Under the pieces are notes generated by a model, which was not told the DNA's origin, did not search any database, and saw nothing but the letters and a program-made list of their open reading frames with translations. 64,000 bases of DNA from Rhodoflexus caldus (GTDB lineage Bacteria; Bacteroidota; Bacteroidia; Cytophagales; Thermoflexibacteraceae). Of this stretch, positions 1 to 8,462 are shown in pieces. The translations under genes were made by a program, and so were the position numbers. The stretch lies in the NCBI RefSeq assembly GCF_021206925.1, contig NZ_JAJPRF010000001.1, positions 310,001 through 374,000 of the forward strand. Direction: 5' to 3'. Each line of letters begins with the position of its first letter. Positions within the stretch are counted from its first letter, which is position 1.

Positions 1-190
1 GGTAGAAGGGTACATCCTGAGAAATGCGGTCAATAATAACGGCATAGCCGGAAGGCTCGCCCTGCTCAACACTTTCTATAGACACAGGCTCTGCAATAAT
101 ATTTTTGCCTTGTGTTTTCTGATTTACGCGTTCAACAAATGCCTGTGGAAAGGTTCTTTCTTTTCCGTGTAAGATGCCGATTTTTTTCAA
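1..190 (-). CDS. ATP-grasp family protein (N-terminal fragment, runs off the window)
   Basis: Only the first ~63 residues are inside the window, reading leftward. They begin KKIGILHGKERTFPQAFVER and continue to SGYAVIIDRISQDVPFY. This opening resembles a conserved Bacteroidota family annotated as glutathione-synthase/RimK-like ATP-grasp ligase; that is from memory of the family, since the catalytic ATP-grasp core lies outside the window. No ATG is available in frame; the best start is the TTG at 190, directly before the conserved block. A TAGCTTTG box on the same strand (226-233) would place a transcript start about 30 bases upstream. The substrate cannot be inferred. Confidence 0.6.
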   Translation of the reverse strand, partial: MKKIGILHGKERTFPQAFVERVNQKTQGKNIIAEPVSIESVEQGEPSGYAVIIDRISQDVPFY

Positions 191-225
191 AGTTATAGGA
201 ATTAAGGTTGGACAATGCAAATTTA

Positions 226-233
226 CAAAGCTA
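226..233 (-). promoter_or_regulatory. TAnnTTTG -7 box for the ATP-grasp gene
   Basis: On the minus strand this reads TAGCTTTG, matching the Bacteroidota -7 consensus TAnnTTTG. It lies 36 bases upstream of the proposed TTG start. I did not find a well-spaced -33 TTG, so the call rests on one box. Confidence 0.35.
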
Positions 234-258
234 CGTACATCATTTACAAGTATTTAGC

Positions 259-1578
259 TCAATTGTCGGTGTTTTTTGCCAGCCAGTCTTCGGGGTTGAG
301 GCTTTGCCGATTTTTCCATATCTGGAATTGGAGCATCGGGTATCCGTCGCGGTTCAAACCGACAGTACCCAGCACTGCGCGGGCTTTAACGCGGCTGCCT
401 ACCTTTACCGCAACATTTTGCAGGCGCGCATATATGCACAGATAATCATCGTGCTGCACAATCACTACCCAGCCCATATCAGGGTCTTGACTGACAACTG
501 TAACCACGCCGTCAAACACACTTCGCACAGGCTCGTTGCGCATGGTGAGAATATCTATTCCCAAATTCTCAATTTCTATGTTAGATATGCCCGGGTAGTT
601 ATGAATACCGAATCTTGATGCAATAAGATTGTATTTATCTACCGGCCAAGGCAGCAGCGATTTGTTTTCGGCAAACACATTGTTGCGTATGCTGCCTGTC
701 GGTGTGGCTTTCGCCGCTCCTGAATATTGAGGGCGGGTTTCTGCTGCCTTTCCTGCCGACTTGGCGGTCGTTGTTTTATTACGCACGGCATTTACGGCCT
801 CTGGTTGCGGCACGGCAGCTATGGCGTTGGTTTTGGAGTTGTTCCAATCTGCACCTCTGGCGGCCAAGATATTATCTATTTCCCTTGTGATGGACTTGTT
901 AAATCTTTCTAATGCCTCCTTGCGTTCTATGAAATCTTTTTCTCGCTTTTGCAGTTCCTTCACTCGCAGGTCAAGTTCTTTTCGTTGCTGCATTTCAAAG
1001 GCAATGTTACTTTTCAGCGACTGTTCCGTTGCTTGGCGGAGTTGCTCCAATTCAGCCAATTGTTTTTTGCGCTCCGTCAATTTCTTGACTGTCGCCGCAA
1101 TGGCATTTAGCTGCTCTCTTCGCGTGCGTTCGTACTGCGTCAGGTTATTTTTCTTTTGATTAACATCGTTCCATGAATCTATGGCAAGCAAGTTGGCCGT
1201 AGCATTCTTTGGCTGATTTTCCTGCTTGGAAAGTTCAAAGATGGTTTTCTGATAATTCTGCCGCAATTGTGCTTCATCCTTTTCAAGCGCTTCTATCAGT
1301 TCCTGCGTTTCCCTAATCTGCTCTTGAATCCATGCCTGCTTTTCCTGAACAATCTTAATCTCTTTGATGTAGCGCTCCAAAATGGTCTTACGTGTCAGAT
1401 ACTCACTCAACGTAGCCTCTTTTGTTCTGCCCGTTGAGATAATCGTTTGATTCAACTCTTCTATTTTCTTCTGATTTTTGAGCCGCACCGTCTCCAATGA
1501 ATCAAGATTGTTGTTCCTTTGCGCATAGATTTCCCTACAAGCAAATAAGAAGCACAATGTTAGCAGGATGTTTCGCAT
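259..1578 (-). CDS. EnvC-like murein hydrolase activator (coiled coil plus degenerate LytM/M23 domain)
   Basis: A secreted protein of about 439 residues: signal peptide MRNILLTLCFLFACREIYAQ, a long charged coiled coil (roughly residues 20-240), a linker, then a C-terminal LytM/M23 domain. Proteins of this layout (EnvC/NlpD type) activate cell-wall amidases in the periplasm during division. The LytM domain appears non-catalytic: where M23 enzymes have HxGxD, this one reads ENLGIDI, and the HxH position reads LQFQIW, so zinc-binding histidines are missing, as in E. coli EnvC. The start at 1578 is preferred because it opens a good signal peptide; the frame remains open to a start at 1629. It is divergent from hisB, 71 bases apart. 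Confidence 0.8.
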   Translation of the reverse strand: MRNILLTLCFLFACREIYAQRNNNLDSLETVRLKNQKKIEELNQTIISTGRTKEATLSEYLTRKTILERYIKEIKIVQEKQAWIQEQIRETQELIEALEKDEAQLRQNYQKTIFELSKQENQPKNATANLLAIDSWNDVNQKKNNLTQYERTRREQLNAIAATVKKLTERKKQLAELEQLRQATEQSLKSNIAFEMQQRKELDLRVKELQKREKDFIERKEALERFNKSITREIDNILAARGADWNNSKTNAIAAVPQPEAVNAVRNKTTTAKSAGKAAETRPQYSGAAKATPTGSIRNNVFAENKSLLPWPVDKYNLIASRFGIHNYPGISNIEIENLGIDILTMRNEPVRSVFDGVVTVVSQDPDMGWVVIVQHDDYLCIYARLQNVAVKVGSRVKARAVLGTVGLNRDGYPMLQFQIWKNRQSLNPEDWLAKNTDN

Positions 1579-1649
1579 GGGTAAATCAAGTGAGAGTTGT
1601 CTGAGGGGAATGCAGATGTTGAGCTTCAAATTTATGCAAATTTAACAGA

Positions 1650-2744
1650 ATGAAAAAGGCACTTTTCATAGACCGCGACGGCACCATCATTGTTGAACCA
1701 CCTGATGAACAGATAGATTCATACGAAAAACTGGCGTTTTTGCCCGGCGCTATCGGGGCACTGGCAAGGATAGCAAAGGCAGGTATTTATGAACTGGTGA
1801 TGGTAACTAACCAAGATGGTTTAGGCACGGCAAGTTTCCCCGAAGACACCTTCTGGCCTGCTCATCAAAAAATGTTGGATATCCTCGCTGCGGAAGGCAT
1901 TCTGTTTGATGCCATACATATTGACCGATCTTTCCCGCATGAAAACCTGCCCACACGCAAACCCGGAACGGCTATGCTCACGGCGTATATGGACGGGAGC
2001 TACGACCTTGCCAACAGTTTTGTCATCGGCGACCGTTTGACCGATGTACAACTTGCCGAAAATCTGGGCTGCCAATCGGTGTTGATAGGCAAAACCGATG
2101 AGCGTGCTGCCCTCTGCACTTCGGACTGGCACCAAATCGCCGATTTTCTGCTGGCAGCCAATGGGCGCAGCGCTACCGTTCACAGAAAAACCAACGAAAC
2201 AGATATTCGGGTTACGCTTCGGATGGATGGCAAAGGACGGTCGGAAATGGCAACAGGGCTGGGCTTTTTTGACCATATGCTCGACCAACTGGCGCGCCAC
2301 TCGGGCTGTAGCCTTGAAGTACAGGTCATCGGCGATTTGCACATAGACGAACATCATACCATAGAAGACACCGCGCTGGCACTTGGAGAGGCTTTTGCGC
2401 GTGCATTGGGCAATAAAAAAGGTATCGAGCGTTACGGCTTTGCCATACTGCCCATGGACGATGCACTGGCACAAGTAAGCATTGACTTTTCCGGCCGCCC
2501 TTGGTTGGTCTGGAACGGCAAGTTCCACCGCGAAAAAGTGGGACAAATGCCTACGGAAATGGTTTATCACTTTTTCAAGTCGTTCTCCGATACGGCCAAA
2601 TGCAACTTAAACATGCAGTTTTCAGGCGATAACGACCACCATCAGATTGAAATTCTGTTTAAAGCATTTGCAAGAGCCATCCGTTCGGCTATTGCCCTGC
2701 GCCCGGGCGATACGAGCATTCCAAGCACCAAAGGCATTTTATAA
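1650..2744 (+). CDS. hisB: Bifunctional histidinol-phosphatase / imidazoleglycerol-phosphate dehydratase
   Basis: This two-domain enzyme of 364 residues carries out the dehydration of imidazole-glycerol phosphate and the later dephosphorylation of histidinol phosphate in histidine biosynthesis. The N-terminal HAD phosphatase domain (about 1-165) opens with the catalytic motif FIDRDGT and contains [16 protein letters not shown]. The C-terminal dehydratase domain (about 175-364) has the metal-binding histidine motifs [14 protein letters not shown] and [18 protein letters not shown]. Length is normal for the fused form. No other his gene is in the window, so it is not part of a visible his operon here. 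Confidence 0.95.
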   Translation: MKKALFIDRDGTIIVEPPDEQIDSYEKLAFLPGAIGALARIAKAGIYELVMVTNQDGLGTASFPEDTFWPAHQKMLDILAAEGILFDAIHIDRSFPHENLPTRKPGTAMLTAYMDGSYDLANSFVIGDRLTDVQLAENLGCQSVLIGKTDERAALCTSDWHQIADFLLAANGRSATVHRKTNETDIRVTLRMDGKGRSEMATGLGFFDHMLDQLARHSGCSLEVQVIGDLHIDEHHTIEDTALALGEAFARALGNKKGIERYGFAILPMDDALAQVSIDFSGRPWLVWNGKFHREKVGQMPTEMVYHFFKSFSDTAKCNLNMQFSGDNDHHQIEILFKAFARAIRSAIALRPGDTSIPSTKGIL

Positions 2745-2833
2745 TGCCCGAGCGGTATGGCACTAATTTTGGGCATATGGCAACGAGGTGCTGCTAATGG
2801 AGAAAGCCTACTAAACTTACTCAGTCCGTAAAC

Positions 2834-3544
2834 ATGTCATTGGTTTTTAATAAACAGCGGTTGCTGCTGATGGCAGCCGTTTGTTTTGGTTTTATTGCAA
2901 CAGCGAGTGCACAGCGCTACGAGGTAGGCGCAGGCATAGGAGCAGGAAACTACAAAGGAGATGTCGCCCCTGCCTTTCGCGTAGAAAATTCAAAATTGGG
3001 CGGAAATATTTTCTTCCGCTACAATCCTTTTTACTTTCTCAGCCTACGTGCCAACCTGATGGTAACTGACCTGATGGGGCGCGACAGCATTTTTGCAGAC
3101 CCTTTTCAGCAAAAACGCGATTTCTATTTCCGCAGCAATATGCGGGAGCTTGCACTTACAGCCGAATATAATTTTTTCAATTTTCGGAAAACCGACCGGC
3201 GGCGGATGGAAAAATGGTGTCCGTTTCTGTTTGGAGGCGTAGCCGTAGCCAATCACAGCGGAAAAACCAACTATTTGGACAATCGCGACTATGGCGGCAC
3301 ACACGTTGTCATTCCTTTTGGCGTGGGCGTAAAGCACTATATGCACCCCAACTGGAATCTGGGATTTGAATTTGGCGCACGCAAAACCTTCACCGACCGC
3401 ATTGACGGGATTGACTTCAATGAAGCGAATACCAAGTTCCGGCAAAGCAACCCGTACAGCAAAGACATGTACTATTTTGCGGGCATTACGCTGAGCTACG
3501 TATTCTATTCAGTGCGCTGTGCCGAGCCGTTTGCGGCAGACTAA
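2834..3544 (+). CDS. Outer-membrane beta-barrel protein, DUF6089-like
   Basis: A 236-residue secreted protein with a clear signal peptide (MSLVFNKQRLLLMAAVCFGFIATASA, then Q). The mature part is rich in alternating aromatic/hydrophobic strands (RYEVGAGIGAGNYKGDV, LGGNIFFRYNPFYFLSLRANL, YYFAGITLSYVFYSV), typical of a small outer-membrane barrel. The opening GxGxGNYKGD pattern matches the Bacteroidota DUF6089 family as I recall it; its function is unknown. Its stop overlaps the stop of the convergent ABC exporter gene (shared bases 3541-3544), leaving no room for an ordinary terminator between them. Confidence 0.75.
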   Translation: MSLVFNKQRLLLMAAVCFGFIATASAQRYEVGAGIGAGNYKGDVAPAFRVENSKLGGNIFFRYNPFYFLSLRANLMVTDLMGRDSIFADPFQQKRDFYFRSNMRELALTAEYNFFNFRKTDRRRMEKWCPFLFGGVAVANHSGKTNYLDNRDYGGTHVVIPFGVGVKHYMHPNWNLGFEFGARKTFTDRIDGIDFNEANTKFRQSNPYSKDMYYFAGITLSYVFYSVRCAEPFAAD

Positions 3545-5307
3545 GCCGCCATTTCTTTGTACTGCATTTTGTGCAGGCGGGCGTAGTAGCCACCCAGTGC
3601 CAGCAGTTCGTCGTGTTTGCCCATTTCTTTGATTTCGCCTTTGTCCAGCACAATAATGCGGTCGGCGTTTTGAATGGTGGCCAAGCGGTGTGCAATGATA
3701 ATGGCCGTTCTGCCTTTCATCATTTTGCCGATAGCATCCTGAATCATTTTTTCGGTTTCGCTGTCCACCGAAGAGGTAGCCTCATCTAAAATGATGATGT
3801 CGGGGTTATACACCATTGCCCGAACGAACGAAATCAGTTGTCGCTGGCCTACGGAAAGCGTGGCACCGCGCTCCATCACGTTGTAGTCAAAGCCGCCGGG
3901 CAGCCGCTCAATAAAGGACAGCGCACCCACCAACTCAGCCGCTTTTTGCACTTGCTCCAAGGTTATTTCCTCATTACCAAGCGTAATATTGTCCATAATG
4001 CTGCCCGAAAACAGGAATACATCCTGCAATACAATACCTATGCGGCGGCGGAGAAAATACAACTCGTACTCGCGAATATCTACCCCGTCGAACAAGATGC
4101 GCCCCTGATTAACGTCGTAGAATCGGCTGATGAGGTTGATGGTAGAAGATTTGCCGGCACCCGTAGCACCTACGAGCGCCACTGTTTGCCCGCGATGTGC
4201 TTCAAAATTGATATTTTTCAGTACGTAATCTTCGTCGTTGTAGGCAAACCAAACATTTTCAAAAGTTACATCCCCCCTGATAGAAGCAGGCCGATACGTA
4301 CCCGTATTTTGAATTTGCTCGCGACTGTTGAGAATTTTCATCAGGCGGTCGCCGCTGACAATGCCCATTTGCAGCGTATTAAAACGGTCAGCAATCAGAC
4401 GAATCGGGCGGAAAAACATGGAAATATACATGATGAACGCCACCAACGTACCAAGCGTCAGGTGCTCTTGTATCACGCCTTTTGCACCGTACCAAACCAA
4501 CATGCCTGTTGCAATTGCGCCAATCACTTCGGCAACAGGGAAGTAGATGGAATAATATTTTACCGATTTGAGGTGCGCCTTGCGATGTTCACGATTGATT
4601 TCTTTAAATCGCTCAAACTCCCGTTGCTCGCTGCTGAAAATCTGTACAATGCTCATGCCCGTAATATGTTCCTGCACAAACGAATTGAGGTTGGCAACCG
4701 CCACCCGCACCGAATTAAACGCCTTCTTGATTTTTTCCTTAAAAATATAAGTAGCCACAAACAGCAGCGGAAAAGTGCTGAGACTGACCAAAGTAAGCCG
4801 CCAGTCGGTGTAGAGCATCAACCCAAGAATAAACAGCAGTTGCAATAAATCGCCGACAATGGCCGCCAGCCCTTCGGTGAATACGTTATTGAGTGTTTCT
4901 ACGTCGGAAATGTTGCGGGTTACAAGCCTGCCGATAGGTGTACGGTCAAAATACTGTGTTTTGAGCGAGAGCAAATGCTTGAACAGCGTAATGCGGATAT
5001 CGCGGATGACATGCTGCCCCACCCAATCGGAAAGATAAGAATTGCTGAATTGCACCAATGCCTGCACCAATGCCAAACCAATCATCAGCCAAACCATCCG
5101 CACCAGCCCACCCATGTCATTGTGAGCAATGTGATGGTCAATCGTGTATTGAATCAGGTACGGGCGCAGCGGCGACAAAAGCCCCATCAGCACGGTTAAT
5201 ACTATCAGCAGATAAAAGCGGCCGATGTAAGGTTTGACAAACTGAAAAATTCCCGCGAGAACTTTGCGGTCAAAAATCTGGCCTGAAGCCGTTTCCTGTT
5301 GTGCCAT
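3541..5307 (-). CDS. ABC exporter, fused permease and ATPase (MsbA/MdlB-like)
   Basis: A half-transporter of 588 residues with an N-terminal six-helix membrane domain (about 25-310) and a C-terminal nucleotide-binding domain (about 345-588). The ATPase has Walker A VGATGAGKSS near residue 380, signature LSVGQR, Walker B IIILDEATSSVD and a switch histidine in IIAHRLATI. It probably works as a homodimer (or with another half-transporter) in the inner membrane, exporting a lipid or hydrophobic compound; the substrate cannot be read from sequence. Nothing next to it suggests a partner. The gene starts 147 bases from divergent yajC. Confidence 0.9.
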   Translation of the reverse strand: MAQQETASGQIFDRKVLAGIFQFVKPYIGRFYLLIVLTVLMGLLSPLRPYLIQYTIDHHIAHNDMGGLVRMVWLMIGLALVQALVQFSNSYLSDWVGQHVIRDIRITLFKHLLSLKTQYFDRTPIGRLVTRNISDVETLNNVFTEGLAAIVGDLLQLLFILGLMLYTDWRLTLVSLSTFPLLFVATYIFKEKIKKAFNSVRVAVANLNSFVQEHITGMSIVQIFSSEQREFERFKEINREHRKAHLKSVKYYSIYFPVAEVIGAIATGMLVWYGAKGVIQEHLTLGTLVAFIMYISMFFRPIRLIADRFNTLQMGIVSGDRLMKILNSREQIQNTGTYRPASIRGDVTFENVWFAYNDEDYVLKNINFEAHRGQTVALVGATGAGKSSTINLISRFYDVNQGRILFDGVDIREYELYFLRRRIGIVLQDVFLFSGSIMDNITLGNEEITLEQVQKAAELVGALSFIERLPGGFDYNVMERGATLSVGQRQLISFVRAMVYNPDIIILDEATSSVDSETEKMIQDAIGKMMKGRTAIIIAHRLATIQNADRIIVLDKGEIKEMGKHDELLALGGYYARLHKMQYKEMAA

Positions 5308-5417
5308 ACAATCCGAAGCCGGAGAAAAAAGGTAATAAATGAGGGTAATTCAAGCGGTTGATAAGAAGAAGCGTACGCAAAATTGCTCAAATTAGTTCAA
5401 TAAACCCCGCAGAGAAT

Positions 5418-5448
5418 TAACTTTGTAACCGGTTCAAACCTAACTTTG
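5418..5448 (+). promoter_or_regulatory. Two TAACTTTG -7-like boxes before yajC
   Basis: TAACTTTG occurs twice, at 5418-5425 and 5441-5448, each a perfect match to the Bacteroidota -7 consensus TAnnTTTG. The second lies six bases before the yajC ATG, so a transcript from it would have almost no leader. The first would give a short ~25-base leader. I saw no clear -33 TTG at the usual distance for either. Confidence 0.4.
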
Positions 5449-5454
5449 TTATTC

Positions 5455-5784
5455 ATGCAGCACATACAAGCCATTTTATTGCAGGCGGCAAGTAGCGGTT
5501 CTTCCATTGCCAACCTGATTTTTATTGCGGGCATCATTCTGGTATTCTATTTCTTCATGATTCGCCCGCAGCAAAAACGTCAGAAAGAACAGAAAAAATT
5601 CATAGAGTCTATCGCCGTAGGCGACCATGTAGTTACCATCGGGGGTTTACACGGCAAAGTTGTTGCCATAGAAGGCAATTTGGTACATTTGGAAGCCGAC
5701 AAAGGCGTTACGCTGAAATTTGAAAAAACGGCTATCTCGCTGGAACAAAGCAAAGGCCAAGGCACTCCTTCGGTAACATCATAA
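5455..5784 (+). CDS. yajC: Preprotein translocase subunit YajC
   Basis: A single-pass inner-membrane accessory subunit of the SecDF-YajC complex. The 109-residue protein has one hydrophobic helix (about residues 20-40, NLIFIAGIILVFYFFMIRPQ), followed by the family hallmark RPQQKRQKEQKKF and a small beta domain (VGDHVVTIGGLHGKV). The ATG at 5455 is preferred to an in-frame TTG nine bases upstream. It is followed after seven bases by the YbbR-like gene and then coaE, a grouping frequently seen in Bacteroidota. Confidence 0.93.
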   Translation: MQHIQAILLQAASSGSSIANLIFIAGIILVFYFFMIRPQQKRQKEQKKFIESIAVGDHVVTIGGLHGKVVAIEGNLVHLEADKGVTLKFEKTAISLEQSKGQGTPSVTS

Positions 5785-5791
5785 GCACGGT

Positions 5792-6784
5792 TTGAAGATT
5801 ACCGCCGCCATATTGCAGGCACTCAGGCAGGAACTGAGCAACTTCGGACGGTGGGACTGGAGCGCTATCACGCTGAGTTTCATCGTGGCAGCGCTCCTTT
5901 GGCTTTTTAATGCGCTGAACAAGAACTACACAACCAAAATCAGCGTACCGGTTCTGTTCAGAACGCAGGCAACCAATGTGGTTGCGCTGCAACCGCTGCC
6001 CGAAAAAATGGACGTACTCATCAGCGGAACAGGTTGGGGGCTGATAAAAACTTATTTCCGAAAGGATGTCCCCGCTACTGTTTTTGAAATACAGGCGCCC
6101 CTGCAAACATCGTTCATAGCCACGCGCCGGCTGATTCCGCAATTGAGCGAAAACCTGCCCGGTGCCAAAATTGAACGCTGTGAGCCCGATACGCTCCGCT
6201 TCCATTTTGAGCCGATTCGCGAGTACGAGCTGACGCTGCCTATGGGCTACGAACACATCAGCCTTGCCGAAGGGCATCGCTTTTTGTACCCTCCCAAGGT
6301 TAGCCCGCGCCGCATTAAAATTCAGGGGCCGCCTTCCAATCTTAAAAAGGCAGCACAATTAATCAGGTACGAATTTGCCCAATCGGGAATCAGCGGCACA
6401 TTCAGCGACATTGTACGGATATCATTCCCCAAATCGAGCTTTATCACAGCCGATTTGAATCAGGTGCATGTCAGTTTCCAAACAGCATATTTCATTCGCA
6501 AAGAGCGCCCGGTAGCTATTGAACTGAAAAACTTCCCTGCCGACAGTTCCGGAACGGTACAGCCCAATACTGCCAAAGTGGTATATTACACCCTGCCAAC
6601 CAACGAATTGACCACCGATACAACCGCTATCAGGCTTTGGTTAGACTGGCGCAAGGTGCGCTGGAAAGACTCCACCCTGCTGCCCGACTTAATTACCACC
6701 GAAGATTTTTTTGAACCCAAGGTCGTTCCACCTGTTTTTAAAGTCAGCTATGCTAAAAGTAGGAATAACGGGCGGAATCGGTAG
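5792..6784 (+). CDS. YbbR-like (CdaR-type) domain protein
   Basis: A protein of 330 residues starting with TTG at 5792. It has one N-terminal membrane anchor (about residues 22-45, WSAITLSFIVAALLWLFNALN) and an extracytoplasmic portion of YbbR-type beta repeats (for example ISVPVLFRTQATNVVALQPLP and ISLAEGHRFLYPPKVSPRRIKIQGP). In Firmicutes the related CdaR regulates diadenylate cyclase; here no cyclase gene is adjacent, so a regulatory role is unproven. It overlaps the start of coaE by 35 bases, which indicates co-transcription with yajC and coaE. Confidence 0.75.
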   Translation: MKITAAILQALRQELSNFGRWDWSAITLSFIVAALLWLFNALNKNYTTKISVPVLFRTQATNVVALQPLPEKMDVLISGTGWGLIKTYFRKDVPATVFEIQAPLQTSFIATRRLIPQLSENLPGAKIERCEPDTLRFHFEPIREYELTLPMGYEHISLAEGHRFLYPPKVSPRRIKIQGPPSNLKKAAQLIRYEFAQSGISGTFSDIVRISFPKSSFITADLNQVHVSFQTAYFIRKERPVAIELKNFPADSSGTVQPNTAKVVYYTLPTNELTTDTTAIRLWLDWRKVRWKDSTLLPDLITTEDFFEPKVVPPVFKVSYAKSRNNGRNR

Positions 6785-7358
6785 CGGAAAAAGTACCGTA
6801 TGCCGCATTTTTGCCGTGCTCGGCATACCTGTGTACGATGCCGACAGCCGCGCCAAATGGTTGCAAACCCACGACGAATCACTGAAAAATCAGATTATAC
6901 ATCACTTCGGCACGGCAGCTTATGCGGCCGATGGTTCGCTGAACCGCAGCTACATGGCAGCACAGGTTTTCAATCAGCCCGAAAAGTTGCAATTGCTCAA
7001 CAGTTTGGTGCATCCGCGCGTAGCCGAAGACAGCGCACAATGGCTTGCACAGCAGCAGGCCGCAGGCAAGCCCTATGCCATCAAAGAGGCCGCCCTGATG
7101 ATTGAAGCCGGCAGCTACAAACAACTGGACGTACTCGTTGTGGTTACAGCCCCCGAAGAAGTGCGGATAGCACGCGTGCTGCAACGCGACCCGCAACGCA
7201 GCCCCGAAGAAGTAGCCGCCATCATTGGCAAGCAAATGCCTGAAAGCGAGAAGGTTAAAATAGCCGATTACGTGATTGTCAATGACGGCAGCCACATGCT
7301 CATTCCGCAAATCATCCGCTTGCATCAGGAGTTGCTCAGGCGCGCCCAAAAGCAATAA
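6750..7358 (+). CDS. coaE: Dephospho-CoA kinase
   Basis: This 202-residue P-loop kinase catalyses the last step of coenzyme A synthesis, phosphorylating dephospho-CoA. The Walker A motif GITGGIGSGKST sits at the very N-terminus, followed by the expected VYDADSRAKWL (catalytic Asp region) and the LVHPRVAED motif. The ATG at 6750 lies inside the end of the YbbR-like gene; an upstream in-frame start would add a tail unlike the family. The stop codon is embedded in the left arm of the 25-bp palindrome that precedes the next cassette. Confidence 0.95.
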   Translation: MLKVGITGGIGSGKSTVCRIFAVLGIPVYDADSRAKWLQTHDESLKNQIIHHFGTAAYAADGSLNRSYMAAQVFNQPEKLQLLNSLVHPRVAEDSAQWLAQQQAAGKPYAIKEAALMIEAGSYKQLDVLVVVTAPEEVRIARVLQRDPQRSPEEVAAIIGKQMPESEKVKIADYVIVNDGSHMLIPQIIRLHQELLRRAQKQ

Positions 7359-7378
7359 TGCAACAAAGTTGCATTATT
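7354..7378. promoter_or_regulatory. 25-bp perfect palindrome, candidate zinc-responsive (Zur-type) operator
   Basis: Left arm AATAATGCAAC (7354-7364), spacer AAA, right arm GTTGCATTATT (7368-7378): eleven paired bases on each side with no mismatch. It lies 45 bases before the ATG of a CC-motif membrane protein that is followed by a His-rich lipoprotein. Its right arm supplies the GTTG of a plausible promoter (-33 TTG at 7369-7371, 20 bases, then TAACTTGC at 7392-7399), the geometry of repression. There is no T-run after it, so a terminator is less likely. Assignment to a Fur/Zur family protein is inference from symmetry and gene content. Confidence 0.6.
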
Positions 7379-7399
7379 CTGTCTGTTTGCGTAACTTGC
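7369..7399 (+). promoter_or_regulatory. Promoter candidate for the CC-motif/His-rich cassette
   Basis: TTG at 7369-7371, a 20-base spacer, then TAACTTGC at 7392-7399, close to the Bacteroidota pattern TTG-N19/20-TAnnTTTG. The predicted start near 7405 leaves a ~20-base leader before the ATG at 7424. The upstream box is inside the palindrome's right arm. Confidence 0.45.
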
Positions 7400-7423
7400 G
7401 CCACTATTCAGTACGTCAGTCCT

Positions 7424-7789
7424 ATGCAAACCAAGCGCATATTAGTTCCTGCCATATTTACCACGCTCCTGCTGCACTCTCTGTGCTGCCTGTTGCCCTT
7501 TTTACCGCTGGCATTAGGCGCAAGTAATACTTTGCTAGCTCTTACCGGAACGGTTGCCGGCTACCAAACTTGGTTGATAGCATTGCAGGTAGTGTTATTG
7601 TCGGTAGCGCTGTACCGTGCCTACCGCCCTTCGGCTACACGCAACGACCGGCTGGCATTCTGGATGCCCTTGCTGTTTACCGTTGCCATTTCCGCTTATA
7701 CTTGGCTGCAACATCGCGAGGCACAACAAATGCAGCAACAAACCGCTACCTTTGGCATGAAACGATTCCAAAACATCAAAGCAAAATGA
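7424..7789 (+). CDS. Small MerC/MerT-like membrane protein with a CC motif
   Basis: A 121-residue protein with three predicted membrane helices (about 8-31, 48-66 and 78-95). The first carries a vicinal cysteine pair and proline, LHSLCCLLPFL, as seen in Mer-type metal-transport proteins. The C-terminus is polar (LQHREAQQMQQQ). The ATG at 7424 is chosen because it opens the first helix; the frame upstream runs into the palindrome. It overlaps the next gene by four bases (ATGA), indicating a translationally coupled pair. A role in zinc or another soft metal is inferred from the cysteines, the His-rich neighbour and the operator; the exact family is not certain. Confidence 0.65.
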   Translation: MQTKRILVPAIFTTLLLHSLCCLLPFLPLALGASNTLLALTGTVAGYQTWLIALQVVLLSVALYRAYRPSATRNDRLAFWMPLLFTVAISAYTWLQHREAQQMQQQTATFGMKRFQNIKAK

Positions 7790-8265
7790 GAAACATTTTA
7801 TTCGCTCTCTTAACAGGTGCAATACTCTGGTCATGCGGCCCAAGCGAAAAGGAACAGCAACAACTGGCAGAAGCCGTACAGTACCATCAGCAGGCAATGG
7901 GTTTTGAAAAAGAAACCATTGCATTGCTCAAACAGGTGAAAGAGGCCGTTCCGTCTTTGCAGGCACGCGCCGACAGCCTTTCCAAGGCCGGCGCCGATTC
8001 GCTGGCACTGCCCATTCGCGCCATGCTGACCGAAGCAGAAGAAACCGAAAAAGCACTGAAAGCTTGGGGAGAGACCGTGGTAGAAGTCCCCGGCTACGAG
8101 CACGACCACTCACATGATAAGGAAGGCGAAGGCCACCACCACCATTCCCACGACCGCATTGAAACAACTCCCGAGCAAATGATAGCTATCCAAAAAGACC
8201 TGCGCGACAAAGTTGAAGCTATCAAAAATCGCGTGCAGGAGTTGGTTAATAAAATGAAGATGTAA
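7786..8265 (+). CDS. His-rich lipoprotein, putative metal-binding
   Basis: This 159-residue protein has a lipoprotein signal (MRNILFALLTGAILWSC, Cys about residue 17) and a helical, Glu/Lys/Gln-rich body. Around residues 104-125 lies a histidine cluster, YEHDHSHDKEGEGHHHHSHD, which would bind zinc, nickel or copper. It is coupled by a four-base overlap to the CC-motif membrane protein and ends before a strong terminator. A periplasmic or outer-membrane metal buffer delivering to the partner is a reasonable inference. No sequence family beyond the His-rich lipoprotein type was recognised. Confidence 0.7.
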   Translation: MRNILFALLTGAILWSCGPSEKEQQQLAEAVQYHQQAMGFEKETIALLKQVKEAVPSLQARADSLSKAGADSLALPIRAMLTEAEETEKALKAWGETVVEVPGYEHDHSHDKEGEGHHHHSHDRIETTPEQMIAIQKDLRDKVEAIKNRVQELVNKMKM

Positions 8266-8294
8266 TAACACCTTGCTTCAACAAACAATATCAG

Positions 8295-8323
8295 GGCAGC
8301 ATCTGAGTGTGCTGCCTTTTTTT
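8295..8323 (+). terminator. Rho-independent terminator after the His-rich lipoprotein
   Basis: Stem GGCAGCA (8295-8301) pairs with TGCTGCC (8310-8316) across an eight-base loop, followed by seven T. It ends the two-gene metal cassette. Confidence 0.85.
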
Positions 8324-8462
8324 GTGCTCGGAGGCCGCTCATTGAGATAAACATGCGGATTTTGTAAATGGCGCGGACAGACACTGATTCAGAGGTTCAT
8401 GCGCTACCCCAACTCCGCGTTCAAATGAAATCCTGCCGCAGTGCGTTTTGGGTGCATGGCAA

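Noticed and set aside
2745-2785. ATGCCC/GGGCAT inverted repeat after hisB as a terminator
   Set aside because: Only six base pairs with a long loop and no T-run.
3838-4848. Long plus-strand open frame (336 residues) opposite the ABC exporter
   Set aside because: Antisense shadow of a well-supported transporter with intact Walker motifs.
7354-7378. 25-bp palindrome as a terminator for coaE
   Set aside because: The stem is AT-rich and lacks a T-run; overlap with a promoter before a metal-binding cassette fits an operator better.
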